Below are positions 50,969-61,690 of a stretch of 64,000 nucleotides of DNA, in pieces. Below the pieces are notes generated by a model. The model made no database searches, was not told the DNA's origin, and was given only the letters and a program-made list of their open reading frames with translations. The stretch comes from Ampelocalamus luodianensis. Its lineage: Eukaryota; Streptophyta; Magnoliopsida; Poales; Poaceae. Made by a program: the position numbers and the translations under genes. The DNA lies in the NCBI GenBank assembly GCA_036346255.1, contig CM070619.1:27534342-27598341 (forward strand), given 5' to 3'. Position 1 is the stretch's first letter, and each line of letters begins with the position of its first letter.

Positions 50969-52030
50969 GACGCCGGTGCTCTCCGTGCCTCCTCCGCGGA
51001 GATGAGGTTGACGCGGCCACTACCCACGCCTTGGGTAGCGGGGACAACCTTCTGATCCTGGGGAGGACCACCTCCCTGCCCGCGTCCTCCATTAGGACGA
51101 GGGGCTGCTCCAGTCCTGTTAGGGCAAGTATTTGCATAATGCCCCTAATGGTTGCATGAAAAGCAAGTGACCCCGGCAGCCGGATTGCGGGGGCCACCCT
51201 GCTGGTTCGCAGGCGCACGTGACTGGGGCACGGCCTGCGGAGGGCGAGGAGCCGGCCGCGGTGGTAGTGAAGCCACGAACGGGCCCTCGGGCGGGCCCGA
51301 CACGATGACGGAGAGGCGGCTGTGCGGGCATTGGGCCTCCCACTTGCGCTTGCGGGACTCGCCCAGCGCCTTCGCCTTGTGCTCAGCAACAATGGCCTTG
51401 TCCACCAAGGCCTGAAAGTCAGCAAAGTCCACAATGGAGAGCTTGTCTTGCCTCATCAGTGGCCACCTCGGATGGAGCATAACGAGCCAAGTGGTTGAAC
51501 TCGCATGTACTCCATCACCGACTTACGCCTTGCTTGAGCGCGAAACTCCTTCTTCTTCACTTCATCAAGCGGCAGGATGTGAGCTCGACGGAACGCCGTC
51601 CGAACTCATCCTAAGAGACAAGGTGGGCGGCGGGCTGCATGGCCAAGAAGTTCTCCCACCAGAGAGTGCCGCCCTCAAGCCGATGGGAGGCAAAGAGTGC
51701 CTGCCCCGGTCCAGCATCGAGCAACGCCGAGCTTACGCCAACCCGACGCAGCAGGTCATCCGCGCCCAATGGGTCCTCGGACACGGAGAATGTGGGGGCC
51801 GAGTGCGAAGAAACTCGCCAAACCCCACGAGATCGATGTCCGCCCCGCTCGATCCCGAGGCACCGGTCGGCGGAGGTGTTGCGCGCATAACATCCAGCAG
51901 ACCTCCCGCCCTCTCGAACGGTTGCGCTCGATCCAAGAAGGACTCACCATGGTCGGAGGAGGCGGGAGCTCCTCATCCAAACCAGGCTGCTGACCACGCC
52001 GCTACGAGTACCTCCAGCCATCCTGGTTCA
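50969..52030 (-). pseudogene. Element B internal 2: gag, broken
   Basis: The zinc knuckle CFSCNH, stop, GHYANTC keeps CX2CX4HX4C spacing but has an in-frame TAG near 51147. QALVDKAIVAEHKAKA is readable upstream. Frames change several times. The leader 52031-52778 has no gene. Confidence 0.75.
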
Positions 52031-52778
52031 AGAAATTTAGGTTAGAACCCAAAGCACTAATACTAGAAGTTGATGAAAGCGAAAAGCTAACGATTAGGGG
52101 AATGAGATATCACCCTAACCGAAAGCCAAGAACAGCGAGTAAACAAACTTTAAATGTTTCCAAAGAAGCTCCAAAACAGCAAGGAAACTCCAAACCAAGC
52201 TCAACTTCTCAATACCATTAACCCGTATTGAATGAACGAGTAATAGTGTGAGAAGATAAAAATTTCAGCACACTACAACAAGTCTAACACTACTCGAGAG
52301 CAAGGTTAACTTAGTGAAATAGGTGTTAGATACTTAGCTAACTAGTATCACATCTTACCCTTTTATTCCCACAAGTTTTAGTTGATTAACCTCTCATTTT
52401 CTACCCTATTTAGAACCTTTGAGCCTGCTGTCCGGAAACTGAATGATCGCTGTCCAGATTTTGCATCCAAGCATCCTAGCCGAAATCTTCAACCTCGGAA
52501 GCTTCAAAACCTTGTAGAGGGCAGCTAACACTTCAATTTGCCAAACTCATTGGTTCCCAAAACCCAATTTAAACGATAACACTATCTTTTAGAAGAAGAT
52601 GAGAGGGAAACAATTTTTTTGAAACTCAATTTAGAGCAAGATGAGAGAAGAAAGCTAAGATAGGTAAGGAATAAAATCTGAGAATTTCCTTAAGCTTTCA
52701 TAAATTATTTGACTCTTTGAAATTAAGGTTTTCAAAATATTCTAAGGACGATCAAGCTTGGGTTACTACGGTCGGAAT

Positions 52779-52791
52779 GGCTCTGATACCA
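52779..52791 (-). other. Primer binding site of internal 2 of B (tRNA-iMet)
   Basis: Minus strand TGGTATCAGAGCC, intact, next to LTR3; the equivalent site of internal 1 is mutated. Confidence 0.9.
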
Positions 52792-52795
52792 ACTT

Positions 52796-55700
52796 TGTGA
52801 ATACCCCGGTTTATTCGGTTTGTACTGTTTAACCATCCACTTGGTCCTAGCAGCACAAATCAAATAAACCAAGCCTCGAGATATGTATACTTCCTGCACT
52901 GCAGATACACACCCCGTTACAAAATCATGCATCAATTCCATTCATACACATAGAGCCGAAGCAAAAGCAACAACTGAAAGACATAGATAAAATAAAGAGA
53001 GTTATTACAAAAGAGAGGCCGACCGGCCCAATAACACATAAGTAACTAATTTAAACAGCGGAAGCCAAATGGCCATAAGATGGCGATAAACAAAAGCCAA
53101 TCGGTGTGCCTTTACCCACAAGGCAACCAACCGGACCGCCAAGCTAATCGTCCCAAACAGCGTCGCAACACAGCTCACAAAAGTGAGGCCCTTGGGGCTC
53201 ACCTTTTTCCTCTGCAACAATTAATATTAAGCAAAGCAGATGAGTACAAAACTTATTTTTGTACTGCAAGACCGACGTGTGAGATAACGAACTATAATTA
53301 ACTACATGCAAGCTTTATTTAAGTGGATGAGGCTCTGGACTTATTTTCAGCATAAAGCAAGTTTCCATTTGCAATGAGGTAATAGATTCAAGGCAAGTTT
53401 GCAATTAACTTTTATTGTTCAAATAAAGAGAGACAATAATAACAATAGATAGAGAACAACACCAACCTAGAAGTGACTAACCCATAGTCACCACAACAAT
53501 AGCATGAAGTACCCCCTTCATACCACCCATGTCAAGTTTAAGTTTTTAAAAGGTTGTAGTCTAGTTCTTGGAAATAACCAAGCGTGTCCATAACCTAGGA
53601 CGAGGCTATTCGAATAGTTTTAACCTCGCAGGTGCACCAATGTACCCACACGATAGACCGCCTTTCCACCACCACGGTTAGCACACTTCCTTTGTTATGG
53701 CATGGCTAAGTCTAACAAGACGCTTTCCAATGGACGATGCTAATTAAGAGCCGCAACCCACGGAGAAGGACACATTAGACAGCCTAACCGGTCCGCTAAT
53801 GCTCCTCCAAACACCACAAACACACACACACAGAACACACCCACCGACCAGCTCATAATTAACACCTCCCAAAGTACTTAGTCAAGAGAGGTTCCATATC
53901 CCCTCGCGTGGTTAGCACGCACAATTGCTTGGATCAATGGCACAAGTAACTCGGTCCTTAGGGACTTAGGCACCATTCCAATCACACCCAACAGATCACC
54001 CAACATACCATTGTGCCCAAGCCAAGATATAATTTTTGTTTTCGCTTTTGATTTGCAAATTGGTAAAACACAAGGGTTGGATACAATGGAATAATAATAA
54101 CAAGAGTGTGATCAAGATCACCGACTAAGTCGATGATCGCCCAATACTACCGATAACTAGGCATGGCTAAGCAATATTTATTCGAATCTACTAAGTGACA
54201 AGAGCTCATCCAACTAACTCTAATCACAGAAATAACCTAGGCTTAGGTAGTAGAGGATATTGATTTACCTACAGATTATGCAACTAGGATTAACTAATCA
54301 ATTTAACAACCAAATAGCAATGCATACATACAGTTTAAACAAAGTATTAGACTTTAAAAGTAATGGGATTGAATGGGAAATGATCAAACTGCTTGCCTTC
54401 TTGCTGTTGCTCAAATGGTTGCGGAGGGTCGTTCTCGGGGTTACCGCAAATATCGAATCCTAAGCGAAAGAGCGAAAACAACCAATAAGACGAGCAACAC
54501 TTAAACAAAAGAGCAAGAAAAAATTATCCAAATGCGACGAAATTTATACACAAGGTAGAATACGAATATACCTAGACATAGGAACTGGAAAAACCTAATT
54601 TGGATTTGTGGTGCAAAAGATATTCTCTAAAAACCTATTTTCGACCATAATTAGCACTGTAGCAAAAACATTTTCTAGAAAGATTTTGAAGATGAAATTT
54701 TTATGGTAGCTACCTACTGGTATAGTGATGAGCCATATAAAATTTCAGGTCATTTGGAGTTATATTGAAAGAGTTATGATTTGTCTAAATTGTTTAGGGT
54801 ATTAAACTAAAATATGATCCTTATGATTTCTAAAAACAGTAAAATTTGTGAAACCAATTTTCCTAGCAAATACACTATCAGTGGTAGCTAATCCAATTGG
54901 ATTCATACAAAAATGATCTATAGATTAAAAGTTATGCATTTTACAAATTTGCTAAAGTTCTGAAAAACAGTATTAAGTTCACTTGTTTACTATTTTTGAA
55001 AATGGTTTTTCAGGTTTTATCATGGTCTCTAGTTATTTTTCTGTTTAAGTTCAAGTTATAAGGAAGCTAACAAAATTGGAATCATCTAATTTGGAGCTAA
55101 AATGACAAAGATATGAAAACGTGAAGACACTAACATTTTTCTGTTTTGAGACTTGGCCAAAACCGAAAGTTTTCTAACTCATAACGACGTGGACGACTCA
55201 GGGCCCTTGAGATCAGATCAGAAGGCCACCCGAGAGCCACGTCGCGCATGACCCGGCACAGTTCGCCCGACAACAGAGCCGTGCCGCGGCCGAGATCGCC
55301 GGCGCGCGCCGCGAGGAGCTCACCGCGCGCGGATTAAGGCTAAAATGGATACCCACGCTATTCGCGATCCGCCGCACCGTGGCGCAGGCAGAGACGGCCG
55401 ACGCGGCGGCGCGACGGCGAGGGGCGAGGGCGTGTTATCGCCGAAACGGCAACGCCATCGAGGCTAATCCTCGCGAACGAGTGACGGCTAAAGCTACTTC
55501 AGGGTCATACGATCTCAACGGCATGATCCGGGGCTACCGGGAAGGCCGGAGAGTCGGCGGCGACCATGGAGCACGGCGGCGCGACCGAGAAGGGGGCTAC
55601 GCTACAGGCGCAAAGCAAAAGCGGAGGTGCTTAAGCTCACCGTGTGTTCACTAGAGATGACGACGGGTTGGGGAGGACGGAGAATGAACGAGCAGCCCGG

Positions 55701-56816
55701 CGACGGCGCGAGCGAGGCGCAATCGGGCTCATCGCGGCGGCTACTCGTGGACCAAACCAGCACCAATGAGTGATCCGAGAGGTTCAGAGGGCGGCGGTGC
55801 TCACGGCGAAAGGAATCGATGGAGGTTCGCCGAGAAGGAGAAGCGGCGGAAATGGCGACGGCGGCCGACTTTGGGAAGATGACGCGCGCAGCACCACGGT
55901 GAGGAGGCCCCAAATTGGCGGCGCTCCTCGCCCAGTGGTGTGAGGCTCCGTGACGCGCCGAGAAGGAGCGAGAACCACCGGAGTAGCTAGAACGGCGGTG
56001 AGGTCTTTTCGCCAAGCGGAGCTCGGGTTTGCTCGCGGTTTGAGCTGGAGGAAGGAGAAAGGGAGCACAGGAGGGGGGGTGAAGCTTATAAGGAGGTGGA
56101 GGAGGTCCGGCGCGCGCTGGGTAGCCGCTGGCGGGGTTGGTGAGCTCGCCGACGCGGCACGCGCGCGGCGGCGGCGGCGGTGGGCGGCAACGGGAAGAAG
56201 AAGACCAGCGCAGGCGGCAGCGCGGGCGTGAGCCAGGCTGGGGTGCGGTCGGTGGGACGCAGCGCGGTCGAGCCAACTCGGCCGAGTCGGACTCGAGTTC
56301 GAGCTTGGTCGGGTGAACAGTACTAGACCTGATTTAATTTGAATTTTGTGCTGAAAATTTGAGGATTTAATTGGAGGGCCAAATGAACTCCAAATTTGAT
56401 GAAATTTTAACTAAAGCTAAGTAGTTAGATGATTGAACTCCCCTAAAACTTTCAGAAGTTTTTATTCATTATATTTTATGTTAAAAATTCCAGAAGTGAT
56501 AAACTAGGGTTTGACCAATTGAAATGTTGGTTTGACCTGCCCCCAAAATCATTCAAATAATTTCTAAAAATCATGAAATAATTTAGGGGCGTTACCAAGC
56601 AACCTTAGAACCAAGGAAAATTATTTCCAAGTGTTTAACAAAAGATTTGACCAAGGAGGTGGTTGACTTGATAAACGAGGCTTTTGACTTCGAATTTTCC
56701 AAAATTCTTTTTACAAGAATTTTCAGAAAAGTTCAAAAGCACAAGGATGTAATAAAAGTTTTAATTTACCCTCAATTTCTTACATTTGAAACACAAGCCA
56801 AAATGGGGATGTTACA
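52796..56816 (-). repeat. LTR3 of element B (outer 5' LTR)
   Basis: Starts TGTGAATACCCCGG (altered from TGTGAGGACCCCGG) and ends GGGATGTTACA, followed by the TTCCC target copy. Its GC-rich part (55290-55960) is shorter than LTR1 through many one-base losses. Confidence 0.9.
53606..53617. repeat. CTATTCGAATAG palindrome in LTR3 of B
   Basis: Perfect palindrome in the conserved block. Confidence 0.7.
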
Positions 56817-57944
56817 TTCCCCGGGTAGCTCATGTGACGAGGATGATAGCGATGTGGTCCACGGTGACGCGGCGCAATTCAAAGATGAACTCCAGCGACG
56901 AAGAAACCCTAAAACTCAATTTGCGACGGCGTTGGAGTTCTAAAGGTGAAGAGGGTGGCGGCTGTGGGATGCGGAGGCTCTGGCGATCGTCGGGGTCCTA
57001 TTTATAGGCCCCGGGCAGGGACGGGGTGGCGCAAAGGCGGCGGGGATCAAAATAGTCCGAAACAAACGTGTGAAGAAATAGGAGATTCAAACGAATTCGG
57101 GATAGGATTTCAGCCGAAACAGGTGCGGGAGAGATAAGGCTTCTAGAATACGGGGTCCACGCGGAGAATCGGGGCCGTTTGCACTGTTGTCGGACGAAGC
57201 TTGGGGACGCGATAATGGCGGACAGGGTGGATGGCTTTGCGAGGAAGAAAGCGGTGCAGAGACGAAGATGGTGGGGGCCCACCGGTCAGAGACAAATGGC
57301 GTAGCCGCAAAGGCTCAACTTGATCTGACCATCCAAAACAAATCGGACGATCCAAAGCCTCGGTGATGTTCGGACCTCCGAACATCCAAACCCAATCAGA
57401 CCGTTGAAAACAGATCGGACGGCTTGCATCGCTTTGGATGTTCGGGCCTTCGATCATCCAATCTCATCGGACCGTTGGAAGCAAATCCAACGGCTATGGA
57501 TGAAACGCTGCGCGCGGAGAGAGAAAGGGAGAGGTTGACAAGCGGGGTCCACCTGTCAATGAAAGTGGGCGCGTGTGCGGGCTGGCTGTGTTGCACAGGG
57601 CTAGGCCAAATGAGGTTTGGGCTGAGTTTCTGCCCAAAAGGAGTTTTGAGATTTTGAATAGGTTTTCTATTTTAGAAAATACTAGAAATTCAAATAAGCA
57701 ATAGAAAATAGCAAATGAACTCAGAAAAATTCTAGAGAAATTTAGAAAATATGTCTGAGCACATAGGACCCAAATAAAATAGTTTTGACTATTGTTCAAG
57801 TTGGATTTAATCATATTAATTGATTTTGCTATTGAAAGTCCATGTTTAAGCTTTTGAATTAAATTCAAATAAATCCAAATGGTGAATTTTCTCCCTACTA
57901 ACTATTTAAAAGATTTTTAAAGCTCAGAAAATTGGGATGTTACA
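56817..57944 (-). repeat. 5' LTR of element A, second part
   Basis: Begins with the right TTCCC copy and continues the 5' LTR of A (match to 12054-13196); ends GGGATGTTACA, after which the ORF of H resumes. It includes the inverted repeat GTTCGGACCTCCGAAC at 57368-57383. Confidence 0.9.
56999..57006 (-). promoter_or_regulatory. TATA box of the 5' LTR of element A
   Basis: TATAAATA on the minus strand, in CCTATAAATAGGA. The 3' LTR copy reads TGTAAATA, so the promoter copy is intact only in the 5' LTR. Confidence 0.65.
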
Positions 57945-58325
57945 GAAATTGAGGCCGAGGTTGCCATAGCTCTCAAACGCAAAGCCCCCATGGCCAAGGT
58001 GCCCTTCTATTACGACAATAAGACTTTCACAGTTTCTACCTCTCGTGGCTTTATCAAGCAGCTGGAAAAGGAGAACTGAAAAAGCTTCATGTCTTTTGTG
58101 AAGGAAACTGCTGGTCTAGTAGAGCCTGAGGTCGAGGGGAGCAGTGCTCTTGAAGCGGTCGAGACAGGTCTCGGCCATTCGGGGAGTTAGGAGGGTTTAG
58201 AAGTAGTGACTCCTGTTCCACTGATTGACTTTCGACCAGGAGTGGTAAAGAAGTCGAAGAAATCTTCCGTCAGGAAGTTTGCTTCTAAATTCCTGGTTAG
58301 GTCCAGAACGTAGAGGTATGTGAAA
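57945..58325 (+). pseudogene. Element H ORF (PF04195-type), continuation after element A
   Basis: The sequence directly after A reads on the plus strand as KRKAPMAKVPFYYDN, then TVSTSRGFIKQLEKEN and a stop, then SFMSFVKETAGLVEPEVEG and a lysine-rich tail. It belongs with exon 3 of the ORF broken at 9761: both halves are similar low-complexity charged protein sequence and meet exactly at the element boundaries. At least two stops are present. Element D cuts it at 58325. Confidence 0.6.
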
Positions 58326-59080
58326 TGTGAGACCCCGGTTTATTTATCTTGTAATACTTAGCCTTCCCTTGGCCCTAGCATCACAAACAAAATACACCGT
58401 GCCTCGATGGACATGTGCTTCCCAGAATTGCAGCACATATACATCTTTACAAAAGCATGCATCAATTCCATACATCACAATAATAACAAGTCTAGCAAAG
58501 ACATACATAATATAGAGTTATTACAATAGAGCCGATCGGCCAAATGACATCAAAGTATCAATAACAGTGCAAGCAAAAGTGCCATAAGATGGCTAAAACC
58601 AAAAGACGACCGGTTAGCCACATAACCACAGGGCAACCGACCGGGCCACCAAGCTAGTCGCACGATGCACAGCAAAACTCACAGAAGTAGGTCCCTTGGG
58701 GATCCACTTCCTCCTCTGCACACAACAAGCAATACAGGTGGGTACAATAATGCACTCGCAAGACTTACGAGTAACAAGCCTATACATAGCTACATGAAAG
58801 CTGTAACAAAGGAGATGGTTATATGGTTAATTGGACGCGTAAAGCAATTTTCATTTGCAATAATGTAATAGATTGAAGGCAATTGGTAAAATCTGTTTTT
58901 AAGCATTGAAATAACAACTAGTAACAATAAATAAAAAGTAACCACCTAGAGGTGACTAACCCAATAGCCACCACAACATAGTACGAATCCCCGATCCGTA
59001 CCACCCATCAAGTTTTAATTAAAAGTTGTAGTCTAACTCTTGAAAGACCTCCCCAAGCGTGTCAATAACTTAGGACGAGG

Positions 59081-59092
59081 CTATTCGAATAG
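59081..59092. repeat. CTATTCGAATAG palindrome in the LTR of D
   Basis: Perfect palindrome in the same conserved context as in B and C. Confidence 0.7.
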
Positions 59093-61008
59093 TTTTAACC
59101 CTGTAGGGGTGTACCAATGTACCCACACTTCAGACCGCCTTTAAGCCACAATAAGCACACTTCCGAAGGTATGCCAGCACGGCTAAGTCCTACGAGACAT
59201 TTCCAATATTGTGTATTAACTACGAGCCGCTCGTATGGCCAGAAAACCATACGTTTACATTGTAAAGCTGAAAAGACAACTACCCACTCGGGGTAAAGCT
59301 TTTTGGACAACTACAATGCTCCCAACACCATCCCTCCTGCGACTTGGAGCCAACGCACGCCAAAGTACTAAGTCAAGAGAGGTCCCATACCCTCTAGTGT
59401 GGTTAGCACGCAAGAATGCTTGGTTTAGTGTAACAAGATGTTCGGTCCTTGTTGATTCAGGCACCATTCCAGTCACACCCAAAATCACAACAACATACCA
59501 ATGTGCCCAAGTTCAAATCATTTTGTTTTCATTTTTAGTTTTCACAATTGAACATAGCACAAAGCTGAAACATAAAGTCATAATAAGCATTTGTGTGATC
59601 AAGGTCATCGACTAAGTCGACAACCGCCCATTTCTACCGATAGCTAAGCATGACTAAGCATTTTAACTCGTACTACTAAGTGACAAGGGCTCATCCAACG
59701 AACCCAAAATCACAGCAAGATAGTCCTGGGCTCAGTAGTAGAGGATAAACATTTACCTACAGATTATGCATCTAATAGGTCAACTAATCGACAATAGTTT
59801 AAAACAAGATAGCAATGCATACGTAGAATTTGCAAACAACATATTAGAATTTGAAAATAATAGGAGCAACATGATCAAATGATGCTACATCTGCTTGCCT
59901 TGCTGGAGGTCAGAGTCTTGCTGCTGAGGATCAGATTCAAGATAAACAATTTCTTCAGAACCTAACGCGAAAATACGATAAACCAATAAGAACGAAGAAC
60001 GCCGAAAGAAACTCAAAAGCCAAGGTCATCCAAATCCCATGAAATTTATACAGCAGTAAGGGCATGATTTTAAATGAATTTAGAAACAAGAATCAAGTCA
60101 TTTGGACTAAGTATGAAAAAGTTATAGCTAAAACAAATTCTCTTAGCCTGGAAATTCAAACTAAATTAATTACTGGTACTGTTCATGGCATAAATTTCTG
60201 GAAAGATCTAGAACTTGCAATTTTTATGGTAGGTAGAATATGGCATTCTAAGAACAGTAAAACTGAGTTTACTCAAATTGGAGTTAAAATGAATTACTTA
60301 TGATTTCCCTAAGTTATGAAACTGGAGCATTTCATTTTTCAGAAGCAAAAACATGAATAAAACCTATTCCATATTAAAGTATACTAACAGAGGAATTTTA
60401 CAAACTTGAGTTTGCTCAGTTTGGAGTTATACAGAAAAAGTTATGCATTTTACAAGTTTTACTTTAATTTCTGGAATATTCAATAATGGCTGAAACAAGT
60501 TAATATTGTTTACAAAATCTTCTGGCAAAGAACAATGTCTAAATGTATTTTTAGATTATACTTCAGTTAAACAAGAATTTAACACAGTTGGAATCATCTA
60601 AAAAGGATTTAAAATAATTTTTAGTTGACAAATAAAGGCTTACTAGAATTAACCAAATCCTACTAGAAAAGAAACGACGTGGAACACTGTGGGCCGTTGT
60701 TCACGAATCGAACGGCCCAAGCACGAGGGCCGAACGAACGTGCACCGCGCCACACGCGACCCACCATTGGATTAGATCCAACGGTCCCAATGGAAGTGAC
60801 ATTCGGACCTCCGATTGCCCCAACCAAACTGGGCCATGGATCTAAAGATGGACGACCCAGATCATCGTTACAATCGGAAGTCTGAATGCACCCAAGATCT
60901 GAGACGTAGATCAAGAAATGAACGGCACAGAAGGATCGGAGCACAAAGAACTCTAAACGCGCCGAGGAGGTCTGCCCCGTTAGATGAAGATCTAATGGTC
61001 CAGAGCTA

Positions 61009-61690
61009 CGGGGAGGTCCTAAGGTTAAAGATCTATAAGAGGAGGTCCTGGACGATCCAGATCTCCAAGGGGAGATCCTGGACGGTCCAGATTTAAACGG
61101 AGGAGGTCCTACGCGACAAGATCTAAAGGAGGGAGATCCCGGCGGCTAAGATCTCGCGGGGAAGGTCTTCAACGGTCAAGATTTACACGAGGAGGTCCGC
61201 AACGACTTGGTCTTAACAGAGGGAGGTCTTAATGGCTCAGATCTCCACTAGGAGGTCCTGAATGGTCAAGATCTACCCAGGGTGGTCCTAAAGGCTTAGA
61301 TCTCCACGAGGAGGAGGTCCTGAGGTTTTCTTTGCAAAATACCAAGGGGTGGTCTTTTGCAAAGAGAACCCCAAGGGAGGTCCCCAGGGTGGTTTTTACA
61401 AAAATGACCGCGAGGTGGTCTTTTTGCGCAGGAGTGATCCTAGCGGCTCAGATTAAACTCAAGGAGGTCTTAAATGGCTAGGATCTAACCAGGGGAGGTC
61501 CTAGCGCTTAAGACTTCCGCAGATCCAGATCCTACGGTTAAGAGCTAAACCGTAGAGGTCATTAACGGCTATGATTGATCCTAGGAGGTCCTGGCAACTA
61601 AGGTTGTTTTACAAAAAGATATCTACGGTTCAGATCTAATCCTGGGAGATCCTCAACGGCTAGGATGACATGGAGGAGGTCCTGAGACTT
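61009..61690. repeat. Degenerate tandem array, about 30-bp units, in the LTR of D
   Basis: About twenty units begin with AGGAGGTCCT-like and contain AACGGTCAAGATCT-like sequence, with a 29-31 bp period. A divergent stretch (about 61330-61435) with GGTGGTCTTTTGC interrupts them. B and C LTRs lack the array. Confidence 0.8.

Larger units (their letters stand above)
21291..56816 (-). mobile_element. Element B: tandem three-LTR gypsy composite, with element C inside
   Basis: The order is LTR1 (21291-25337), internal 1 (25338-30425), LTR2 (30426-33501 and 46751-47709), internal 2 (47710-52795), LTR3 (52796-56816). LTR lengths agree closely (4,047, about 4,030 and 4,021 bp), as do the internal regions (5,088 and 5,086 bp). 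Only the outer edges carry the TTCCC duplication. This is the structure left by unequal recombination between LTRs of two copies of one insertion, rather than by two independent insertions. Protein families match A, so B belongs to the same broad chromovirus-like lineage, but its LTR is distinct. Confidence 0.9.
9762..57944 (-). mobile_element. Element A: Ty3/gypsy chromovirus-like retrotransposon, split by element B
   Basis: On the minus strand the order is 5' LTR (57944-56817 plus 21290-18948), primer site (18943-18931), leader ORF, gag, protease, reverse transcriptase, RNase H, integrase with a C-terminal chromodomain-like end, polypurine tract (13214-13197) and 3' LTR (13196-9762). LTR ends are TGTAACATCCC and GGTCCCGACA/GGTCCTGGCA. 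Without the 35.5-kb insertion of B, A is about 12.7 kb. It sits inside the PF04195-type ORF of H. The target duplication is not clean: GAAAA plus one extra G on the left, GAAAT on the right. Nonsense changes of the CAG-to-TAG type and a lost protease motif show it is dead. Confidence 0.9.

Noticed and set aside
9756..57949. Perfect 5-bp target duplication for element A
   Set aside because: The bases directly outside the LTR ends are AAAAG and GAAAT; only a shifted GAAAA/GAAAT comparison gives 4 of 5, so no clean duplication is claimed.
60663..61096. Open frames at the start of the D repeat region
   Set aside because: They run into the roughly 30-bp repeat array and have no homology I recognise; the 30-bp period keeps frames open by chance.
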